Positions 1 through 4,396 of a stretch of 5,100 nucleotides of DNA are shown here, one piece after another. The stretch spans positions 1 through 5,100 of the forward strand of contig JACZVE010000266.1 of assembly GCA_022572825.1 (NCBI GenBank), in the 5' to 3' direction. The position numbers and the translations under genes were made by a program. This DNA comes from SAR324 cluster bacterium. GTDB taxonomy: Bacteria > SAR324 > JACQKK01. How positions within the stretch are numbered: position 1 is the first letter of the stretch; every line of letters starts with the position of its first letter. Under the pieces are notes generated by a model. That model had not been told where the DNA came from. It searched no databases and saw only the letters and a program-made list of their open reading frames with translations.

Positions 1-193
1 GAACGGAGCGGTGTTCGCCGTGCACCGCTCCGCCCTGCGGGACGAGGCCCTCAGCGGCATATTTGCGGGCGATATCGTCGAGTTCCGCGTGGGCCGCAAC
101 CGCTTCGGCCGCCCGGCGGCGTTGGAAGTGCGCCGCATCGGCTGGGAGGACGAGGAGGACGAGGGCGGCGCGCCCCGAGAGTGGACCTTCTGA
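1..193 (+). CDS. Cold-shock-domain protein, C-terminal part (5' end outside window)
   Basis: The reading frame is open from base 2 to a TGA at 191-193 and gives 63 visible residues, so the gene begins upstream of the window. The first residues, with VFAVHRSAL, match the RNP2-like part of a cold-shock (OB-fold) domain, usually written DVFVHxSAL. They are followed by the usual G-x-x-V-E-F-x-V strand and a closing R-P-x-A-x-x-V-R strand. Proteins of this type bind single-stranded RNA or DNA in the cytoplasm as RNA chaperones. The tail after the barrel is short and very acidic (EDEEDEGG) and ends in REWTF, which is not typical of the small 65-70 residue CspA proteins. It may therefore be the end of a longer cold-shock-domain protein; the missing N-terminus would decide. 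The GTG at position 11 is probably an internal valine, not a start. The next gene follows after 19 bp on the same strand. Confidence 0.7.
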   Translation, partial: NGAVFAVHRSALRDEALSGIFAGDIVEFRVGRNRFGRPAALEVRRIGWEDEEDEGGAPREWTF

Positions 194-212
194 GCCATGA
201 AACGCTGACGCC

Positions 213-833
213 ATGACCAAACGCATCCGCCTCTACATCGACCACAAAAGCCCTTACGCCTACCTGGCCAAAGATTCCGCCTACGAGTTGGAACGGGATT
301 GCGGCGCCGAGATCGACTGGCTGCCCTATACGCTTGATATCCCCAGCTATCTGGGCAGCGCGAGGCTTGCCCCCGACGGTACGCTGCTGGAAGACAATCG
401 CACGCCGCACCAGTGGCGGCGCGTGCGCTACACCTACAAGGACGTGCGGCGCTACGCGAACCTGCGCGGACTGACGATTCGCGGCACGCAGAAGATCTGG
501 GACTCGTCGCTCGCCGCCATCGGGATGCTGTGGGCCAATCGGCAGGGCAAGGACGCTTTGCGAAATTACAATGACATCGTTTACGAGCGTTTCTGGCGGC
601 GAGAGCTTGACATCGAAGATCGCCATCTTATCCAGGGGGTGCTGCGGGAGGCAGGCTGCGAGGTCGGGGGCTTCCCGGCGTATCTCGACGGCGAGGGCCG
701 GACGGAGCACGACCGCATCCGTGCCGAGGCGGAGGAGATGGGGGTGTTCGGCGTGCCTACCTTTGTCATCGACGGCGAGCTGTTCTGGGGACGCGAGCAC
801 CTGGAGCTGATCCGGCAGCGTCTCGCGGGTTAG
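213..833 (+). CDS. 2-hydroxychromene-2-carboxylate isomerase / DsbA-like thioredoxin-fold (kappa GST-like) protein
   Basis: A 206-residue protein, the usual length for this family. The N-terminus IRLYIDHKSPYAYLA is the first strand and active-site loop of the HCCA isomerase/kappa-class GST family. Ser13 in S-P-Y sits where family members place the catalytic serine that activates glutathione. The C-terminal GVFGVPTFVIDGELFWG (from about residue 177) carries the thioredoxin-fold cis-proline loop (Pro182) and the last strand, followed by a helix. There is no CxxC pair, so a disulfide oxidase role is unlikely. Characterised members (NahD) isomerise 2-hydroxychromene-2-carboxylate in naphthalene breakdown, but no other naphthalene genes are visible, so the substrate is open. 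ATG 213 is the first possible start, because an in-frame TGA lies at 198-200. No clear Shine-Dalgarno site is seen, which suggests translation coupled to the cold-shock gene 19 bp upstream. Confidence 0.88.
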   Translation: MTKRIRLYIDHKSPYAYLAKDSAYELERDCGAEIDWLPYTLDIPSYLGSARLAPDGTLLEDNRTPHQWRRVRYTYKDVRRYANLRGLTIRGTQKIWDSSLAAIGMLWANRQGKDALRNYNDIVYERFWRRELDIEDRHLIQGVLREAGCEVGGFPAYLDGEGRTEHDRIRAEAEEMGVFGVPTFVIDGELFWGREHLELIRQRLAG

Positions 834-880
834 CCAGCGGGTATCAACCGGCGCCGAGCGGGGGATTCTACAAAGCCGTA

Positions 881-1975
881 TCAGGCTGTTTTGGCGAATT
901 CCGGTTCGCGCGTGGAGATCTTTTTCACCTCGGGCATGACCGCCTCCGCGAAGAGGCGCAGGTTTCTTTCCGCCATGTCGTAGGGCATACCACCGAAGCT
1001 GAAGGTTGGCAGCAGGGCACTGTTCCCGATGCGCTCGTGGATGAAGCGGACTTTCTTCAACACTTGCTCCGGAGTGCCGAAGGGCATCAGTTCCACGAAC
1101 TGCGCCGCCGACTTGTCCGCCCCGTGCCGTTCGATGTGCTTTGCCACCCGGTGATAGAAGTCGTAGCCCTTCGTGTTCGCCAGATGCCCGGCCGTCAGCT
1201 CGTAATGCTTCATCATGGAATGGTAGTAGTCGCCGATGTAGCGGTGGGCATTTTCCTCCGCGCGGGCGGCATCCTCGTCCACGCAGATGAACGCGGCGCA
1301 CAGGGGAGGCGGAGCATCCCTGCCGTTCTCATCCCGGAAGGCGGCGTTGTAAACGGAGAAATCCTTTTCCACTTCCGCCCAGGGCTTCTGCGGAATCACC
1401 AGAATACCCAGGCCGAGCCGGGCCAGGTTCGGCAGGGATTCCGGTGACATCGTGGCGGCGTAGGTGCGGTCCTTGAAGGATTTGAACGGTGCGGGTCGGA
1501 TGTCGCGCCGTGGCTGCCGAAGGAATTTCCCCTCGAATTCGCAGTAGCCGTTTTCCAGTCCCTCGATCACGACCTGTGCGTACTCGGCGAATATCTCGCG
1601 GGAATCGCCCATGTTGACGCGCAAGCCCTCGAACTCCACGCGTCCCAGGCCGCGCCCCAGCCCCAGTATCATCCGGCCATTGGACAGGGTGTCCAGCATG
1701 GCGACCTGCTCGACGACCCGGATCGGATCATGCCAGGGCAGCACGACCACCGCGGATCCCAGATAGGCCCGTTCGGTGACGGCGGCCATGTAGGTGAGAA
1801 ACTGAATGACGTCCGGGCTGATCAGATAGTCCGTAAAATGATGTTCGGTGCTCCAGATGGACTCGAATCCCAGTGGCTCGGCCAGCATGGCCAGGCGCAG
1901 CTCCTGCCGATAAACCTCCTGGTCTGAAAGATACCGGTCGGGGTTCTGGAAAAACGTATTGTATCCGACGTGCAT
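881..1975 (-). CDS. LLM-class (luciferase-like) flavin-dependent oxidoreductase
   Basis: A 364-residue protein of the bacterial luciferase-like TIM-barrel monooxygenase superfamily. Visible family marks are FESIWSTEHHF (residues 37-47, with the conserved EHHF near the flavin site), LGSAVVVLPWHDPIRVVEQVAMLD (72-95), the GRMILGLGRG phosphate-binding loop (100-109), and near the C-terminus FGTPEQVLKKV followed by FGGMPYDMAERNLRLFAEAVMP. Members use reduced FMN (some use F420) with oxygen to oxidise aldehydes, alkanes, sulfonates or other small molecules; the substrate here cannot be predicted. The frame stays open up to ATG 2014, but the start chosen is ATG 1975. A strong AGGAGG lies 9 nt before it, the family-typical sequence begins there, and the 13 extra residues would be Arg/Ala-rich and unlike the family. 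It lies 104 bp downstream of the methyltransferase on the same strand and may be co-transcribed. Its 3' end faces the isomerase gene across 47 bp. Confidence 0.9.
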   Translation of the reverse strand: MHVGYNTFFQNPDRYLSDQEVYRQELRLAMLAEPLGFESIWSTEHHFTDYLISPDVIQFLTYMAAVTERAYLGSAVVVLPWHDPIRVVEQVAMLDTLSNGRMILGLGRGLGRVEFEGLRVNMGDSREIFAEYAQVVIEGLENGYCEFEGKFLRQPRRDIRPAPFKSFKDRTYAATMSPESLPNLARLGLGILVIPQKPWAEVEKDFSVYNAAFRDENGRDAPPPLCAAFICVDEDAARAEENAHRYIGDYYHSMMKHYELTAGHLANTKGYDFYHRVAKHIERHGADKSAAQFVELMPFGTPEQVLKKVRFIHERIGNSALLPTFSFGGMPYDMAERNLRLFAEAVMPEVKKISTREPEFAKTA

Positions 1976-1983
1976 GTAAGTTC

Positions 1984-1990
1984 TCCTCCT
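1984..1990 (-). promoter_or_regulatory. Ribosome binding site that sets the oxidoreductase start
   Basis: On the minus strand the sequence reads AGGAGGAGAACTTAC before ATG 1975. The AGGAGG core (1990-1985) matches the anti-Shine-Dalgarno fully and has 9-nt spacing. This supports the internal ATG over the upstream in-frame ATG at 2014. Confidence 0.85.
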
Positions 1991-2079
1991 GCGCGCCGCA
2001 GCATCCGCCTGCAATATTCCCCCTTGCGCGCTGCATTGAACAACCCTAATGAATTTTCTCCCTGTTATGCAAACGCCGC

Positions 2080-2898
2080 CTAGACCGGCTTACGGCCCCA
2101 GGCCTGCGCCACCAGGTAGGTCGTCGAGACCGTATCCGGGTCGGCAAGGTGACGCCGGCAGGCCGCAAGCGCCGCGTCGAGCTCCGCCTCGGCGACAAGG
2201 GCCTTGCTGAGCAGGGTGCCGCGCAACGATTCGATAGTCTGCGGCAGAAAGTCGGCCATGGCGTCGCCGCTGGTCACACCGACCAGGAACGGCCGGTATT
2301 GCACGTCCGCCAGCCCGCGCCGGCGCAAGAGCGAATACAATCTTTGGGCGAGCTGTACGTCGCCGCCTACGGCACCGAAAACTTCCGATAGCAGATTTTT
2401 CAGCCGCTGCCAGGCGGGGTGAGGCGGATAGCAGTTAAGCGTTTCGATGTCCGGTTCCTGCAGTGCCAGAACGCCGCCGGGCTTGGTTAGCCGGAGCGCT
2501 TCGCGCAACAGGTCGTCGACCTGCCCCGCCGTGCTGGCCAGGAAACGTATGTGCACCAGGTGGAATGCATCGCCGGGAAGGTCCGTCCGGTACGCATCGC
2601 CCCGCACCAATTCCACGTTGGCCAGGCCCTGCGCCTCGGCCCACTGGCGTGCCGCCGCCAACATGGCGGGATCAGCGTCCAGGCCCATCACGCGGCCGGT
2701 GGCGCCGACCCGCGCGCTGAGGAGATCGATGATACCGCCGGGGCCGCATCCGAGGTCCAGGCAGCGCCAGCCCGGCTGGACGCCGATACGGTCCAGCATG
2801 AGACCGGCATCGAACGCCATGGCGGCGCCCTGCATGCGCAGCCGCTCGATCTCGCCACTGCGGCGCTCGATGGGATAGTGGCCGGATGTAGACGTCAC
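2080..2898 (-). CDS. Class I SAM-dependent methyltransferase
   Basis: With the GTG start at 2898 the protein has 272 residues. It carries the Rossmann-fold methyltransferase motifs in order: motif I CLDLGCGPGG (residues 46-55, SAM binding), GRVMGLDADPAML with the acidic ribose-binding Asp74 at the end of strand 2, VELVRGDA (95-102) for the adenine pocket, FHLVHIRF (112-119), and the post-motif LTKPGGVLALQEPD (137-150). The C-terminal 120 residues are helical and variable, as expected for a substrate-binding cap. The family (UbiE-like, Methyltransf_11/25 type) methylates small molecules, quinones or polyketides; the acceptor is unknown. I prefer GTG 2898 because AAAGG lies 7 nt before it and the protein then begins MTSTSGHYPIERR. 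A TTG at 2946 would add 16 residues and remains possible. The gene sits between the glutathione S-transferase and the flavin oxidoreductase on the same strand. Its ribosome binding site lies in an inverted repeat described separately. Confidence 0.88.
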   Translation of the reverse strand: MTSTSGHYPIERRSGEIERLRMQGAAMAFDAGLMLDRIGVQPGWRCLDLGCGPGGIIDLLSARVGATGRVMGLDADPAMLAAARQWAEAQGLANVELVRGDAYRTDLPGDAFHLVHIRFLASTAGQVDDLLREALRLTKPGGVLALQEPDIETLNCYPPHPAWQRLKNLLSEVFGAVGGDVQLAQRLYSLLRRRGLADVQYRPFLVGVTSGDAMADFLPQTIESLRGTLLSKALVAEAELDAALAACRRHLADPDTVSTTYLVAQAWGRKPV

Positions 2899-2905
2899 CT
2901 CTTCG

Positions 2906-2948
2906 CCTTTGCAAGCTGTGCGATCTACGTGACGAGCCGCTTGCAAAG
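2906..2948 (-). promoter_or_regulatory. Leader hairpin overlapping the methyltransferase ribosome binding site
   Basis: CTTTGCAAGC at 2907-2916 and GCTTGCAAAG at 2939-2948 form a perfect 10-bp inverted repeat separated by 22 nt. In the minus-strand transcript the 3' arm ends in GCAAAG, so it contains most of the AAAGG (2910-2906) that serves GTG 2898. Folding would hide the ribosome binding site and opening would expose it. The repeat could instead be a protein-binding site in DNA. The pairing is seen directly; the regulatory role is inference. Confidence 0.45.
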
Positions 2949-2956
2949 CTTGCCGT

Positions 2957-2977
2957 CATTGCCCGGATTTGGCAATG
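2957..2977. repeat. 7-bp inverted repeat upstream of the methyltransferase
   Basis: CATTGCC at 2957-2963 and GGCAATG at 2971-2977 are perfect inverse copies around a 7-nt centre. The pair lies about 60-80 bp upstream of the methyltransferase start. It could be an operator half-site pair or an mRNA hairpin; there is no T-run to suggest a terminator on either strand. Confidence 0.35.
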
Positions 2978-3028
2978 GAAACACCGCGCCCGCGGGAGCG
3001 CGGCAGTCCCCGCGCGTGCTCTTTCAGG

Positions 3029-3060
3029 TGATCCGGCTGGCCACGGGGGCAACCGGATCA
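3029..3060. repeat. 8-bp inverted repeat in the gap between the transferase genes
   Basis: TGATCCGG (3029-3036) and CCGGATCA (3053-3060) are perfect inverse copies around a 16-bp GC-rich centre. An A-rich stretch follows on the + strand, so on the - strand the T-rich tract comes before the hairpin. That is the wrong order for an intrinsic terminator of the glutathione S-transferase transcript. It may be an operator or a processing hairpin. Confidence 0.35.
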
Positions 3061-3115
3061 GAAAACAAAATTAAGCAGGTACCAGGGGATTCGGCATGGG
3101 GCGGCAATGCGATGT

Positions 3116-3129
3116 GCAGGGACCCCTGC
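3116..3129. repeat. 14-bp near-perfect palindrome just after the glutathione S-transferase stop
   Basis: GCAGGG-AC-CCCTGC has 6-bp arms around a 2-bp centre, 27 bp past the glutathione S-transferase stop codon. The 2-nt centre is too short for a good RNA loop, though opening one pair would give a tight tetraloop. No U-tract follows directly, so I do not call it a terminator. Confidence 0.3.
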
Positions 3130-3156
3130 CCGCCGCAAGCGATCTGGAGGCCGGTT

Positions 3157-3792
3157 CTAGGCGCCGGGCGGGGGCGGGGGAACGGTTTGCGTGTAGCTGG
3201 GGCGCTGGGCCATCGCATCGTGCCAAGCCTTGACGTTGTTGACGTTCTCGAGCGCCTGCCTGCTCTCCGGCATATTGGACAGGTAATAGGCGATGGGCGC
3301 CAGAAACAGATCCGCCAGGGACAGCGAATCCCCGGCGAGATACTTCCTCCCGTCGAGATCGCCATCCAGGACGCCGAGCTGATAGCCGATATCCTCCATG
3401 GCGGCATTGATTTTATCGCGGTCCGGAGCGCCATCCTTCCCGGAGGGAAAGACGTATTCCAGCACGTAGCGACGCACCATGGCGGCGTAGAGATAGTCGT
3501 TGATGGCGCTGATCCAGCGATTCATGTCGGCGCGCGCGGTGGTATCAGTCGGCTGCAGCGATGCCCCGTCGACGACCTCGTCAATGTAGCGCGTGATGGC
3601 ACTGGTCTCGTACAATTTCACGTTGCCGTGCTGAAAGGCGGGCATTTTGGCGAACGGATGCCGCTTGCGGTACTCTGGAGCTTTCAGGTCAATGGGCTCC
3701 AACGCGTAGGGAATGCGCTTTTCCTCCAGGGACATGCGCACGGTGCGAACGTAGGTGCTCTGCGGATATCCGAATACGATCACCTCACTCAT
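3157..3792 (-). CDS. Glutathione S-transferase family protein
   Basis: A 211-residue cytosolic GST of normal length. The N-terminal thioredoxin-like domain (about residues 1-75) begins VIVFGYPQSTYVRTVRMSLEEKRIPYALEPIDL. The Ser/Thr/Tyr cluster at 12-14 lies where the catalytic hydroxyl sits. FAKMPAF gives the cis-proline (Pro51), and LYETSAITRYI gives the glutathione gamma-glutamyl contact (Glu62 to Ser64, a variant of the usual ESxAI). The all-helical C-terminal domain includes YLAGDSLSLADLFLAP, the conserved N-capping box and hydrophobic staple of GST folding. The tail is a run of prolines (VPPPPPGA). The enzyme would conjugate glutathione to electrophiles, or use it in isomerisation or dehalogenation, in the cytoplasm. 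The start is ATG 3792, with AAAGGAG 5 nt upstream. It is the first gene of the minus-strand series and has the clearest promoter in the window. The exact GST class and substrate are not resolved. Confidence 0.9.
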   Translation of the reverse strand: MSEVIVFGYPQSTYVRTVRMSLEEKRIPYALEPIDLKAPEYRKRHPFAKMPAFQHGNVKLYETSAITRYIDEVVDGASLQPTDTTARADMNRWISAINDYLYAAMVRRYVLEYVFPSGKDGAPDRDKINAAMEDIGYQLGVLDGDLDGRKYLAGDSLSLADLFLAPIAYYLSNMPESRQALENVNNVKAWHDAMAQRPSYTQTVPPPPPGA

Positions 3793-3855
3793 CGTGGCTC
3801 CTTTCTGGATGGCGGTATGCGTAACTCGTTAGGGGACGCGGCGTCTTAACTAACC

Positions 3856-3904
3856 CGTCCTGACTTACCCGGCATAAATTAACCATATGGTTAAACGTCC
3901 TGAC
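3856..3904. repeat. Pair of 9-bp direct repeats flanking the palindrome
   Basis: CGTCCTGAC occurs at 3856-3864 and again at 3896-3904, exactly 40 bp apart and on either side of the palindrome. The second copy fills part of the spacer between the -35 and -10 boxes. The spacing is close to four DNA turns, so two protein units could bind on nearly the same face. This may be a second regulatory site or a small duplication. Confidence 0.45.
3879..3894. promoter_or_regulatory. Perfect 16-bp palindrome, probable repressor operator
   Basis: TTAACCATATGGTTAA equals its own reverse complement. It covers five of the six -10 box bases and the likely start site of the glutathione S-transferase promoter. 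Two-fold symmetric sites of this size and AT-rich composition are typical of dimeric winged-helix or TetR-type repressors (ArsR, MarR, TetR families). No regulator gene is in the window, so the family is inference. The geometry predicts repression that is relieved by an inducer. Confidence 0.6.
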
Positions 3905-3918
3905 GTGCCTCCTGTCAA
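3890..3918 (-). promoter_or_regulatory. Sigma70-type promoter for the glutathione S-transferase
   Basis: On the minus strand a perfect -35 box TTGACA (3918-3913) is followed after exactly 17 bp by TTTAAC (3895-3890), a 4/6 match to TATAAT. Transcription would begin near 3883, leaving a leader of about 90 nt before ATG 3792. The -10 box overlaps the 16-bp palindrome at 3879-3894, so binding there should block RNA polymerase. Confidence 0.6.
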
Positions 3919-3936
3919 GTACAAAATGTCAGGCAC
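3905..3936. repeat. 6-bp inverted repeat bracketing the -35 box
   Basis: GTGCCT (3905-3910) and AGGCAC (3931-3936) are perfect inverse copies with the TTGACA box (3913-3918) between them. The arms are short, so this may be chance, but the placement suits an activator or repressor site. Confidence 0.3.
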
Positions 3937-4040
3937 AACATGAATGGACCGGACTGTGCTCGATGTGAGCAGCTCCGCCCGCGGGCGAAAAGCGCAGCAA
4001 TCGATGCCGCAGGCACCTCGTGCCGCCTGTCGGGCCAGTG

Positions 4041-4083
4041 TGGCGGCGCCTGATCCAACGGGCGCCGCCAGTGGTTCTGTTTG
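4041..4083 (+). terminator. GC-rich hairpin with a T-rich 3' side, terminator-like on the + strand
   Basis: TGGCGGCGCC (4041-4050) and GGCGCCGCCA (4061-4070) form a perfect 10-bp stem around a 10-nt loop. Downstream on the + strand comes GTGGTTCTGTTTGTT, which is T-rich but begins with GTGG and has no unbroken T-run. It is therefore a weak or degenerate intrinsic terminator at best. No + strand gene ends just before it, so it may be a relic or may stop antisense transcription. Confidence 0.35.
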
Positions 4084-4117
4084 TTCCAGGGGGCGGGCTG
4101 TCTGGCAAACGGCTCTT

Positions 4118-4396
4118 GTGCGAGCCCGCCGGGGCGTCTGCTTTGATGACCGGGGACGGCGGAGCTGAGACGTGCGGGAGAGGGATGGTTATGGCTGTCA
4201 AACCTTGCGCAATGGAATGGCCGGAAGCCGTGTCAATGCAGGGTCGCCATAGGCGCAACGAGGTGGTGCAACCCTGCTCGGTCCGCCCTGAATGCAGGTG
4301 TAGACCCCGCAGCCCAGTAGGCTGACCCAGGCTTGCGGGGAGTGAAAATTCAGGGCCCGCCGGTGCAAGCCAAGCCTTGCGAGAGGGTATCTCGTT
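4118..4396 (+). mobile_element. Probable 5' fragment (domain I) of a group II intron
   Basis: The segment begins GTGCGAG, matching the GUGYG 5' end of group II introns, and then folds into a chain of stems on the + strand: 4123-4131 with 4157-4166 (one bulge), 4238-4244 with 4271-4277 enclosing 4245-4248 with 4252-4255, a 9-bp stem 4285-4293 with 4348-4356 enclosing 4305-4314 with 4330-4340 (one bulge), 4365-4369 with 4376-4380, and 4380-4384 with 4390-4394. From memory, phrases such as GGCCGGAAGCCGTGTCA, CGGTCCGCCCTGAA and GAGAGGGTATCTCGTT resemble domain I of bacterial group II introns that encode a reverse transcriptase. No reverse transcriptase, domain V or 3' end follows; the next gene's stop codon lies at the edge. 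I cannot find a convincing EBS1/IBS1 pair. It would be a truncated, inactive relic; a different structured RNA is the main alternative. Confidence 0.5.

Larger units (their letters stand above)
3793..4396. other. Gene-free region: promoter zone, hairpin and intron-like relic
   Basis: About 600 bp separate the glutathione S-transferase start from the stop of the DUF5666-like gene. Open frames inside it (for example 3929-4258 on the - strand and 4020-4325 on the + strand) give Pro/Arg/Gly-rich translations with no domain-like pattern and no good ribosome binding site, so I call no protein. It holds the promoter and operator cluster (about 3850-3936), a short GGCAC-CTC-GTGCC hairpin (4012-4024), a GC-rich terminator-like hairpin (4041-4070), and a structured, group II intron-like segment (about 4118-4396). 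I see nothing recognisable in 3937-4011. Confidence 0.6.

Noticed and set aside
197..208. Tiny frame M-K-R-stop between the cold-shock gene and the isomerase
   Set aside because: Three codons with no ribosome binding site; a leader peptide role cannot be supported.
834..880. Possible bidirectional terminator between the convergent isomerase and oxidoreductase genes
   Set aside because: I found no stem longer than a few base pairs and no T-tract on either strand.
51..1301. Long minus-strand open frame (416 codons) across the isomerase and oxidoreductase genes
   Set aside because: It overlaps two well-supported genes in other frames. Its translation is Arg/Pro/Gly/His-rich with no domain pattern, as expected for an antisense shadow in GC-rich DNA.
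1976..2079. Separate promoter for the oxidoreductase in the 104-bp gap
   Set aside because: Candidate -35/-10 pairs (for example TTGCAT with TTAGGG) match too poorly to call.
3061..3075. T-rich tract on the minus strand as an intrinsic terminator after the GST
   Set aside because: The strong hairpin (3029-3060) lies downstream, not upstream, of the T-rich tract in the direction of transcription, so the order is wrong.
2551..3849. Long plus-strand open frame (432 codons) across the methyltransferase and GST genes
   Set aside because: It lies antisense to two genes with clear family motifs, has no recognisable domain and no good ribosome binding site, and its length is explained by GC-rich codon use.
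3929..4258. Minus-strand open frame (109 codons) in the gene-free region
   Set aside because: The Pro/Arg/His-rich translation has no family pattern or ribosome binding site, and it overlaps the hairpin and structured segment.
4020..4325. Plus-strand open frame (101 codons) in the gene-free region
   Set aside because: Its translation lacks domain character and it runs through strongly paired stems, so an RNA-like element explains the segment better.
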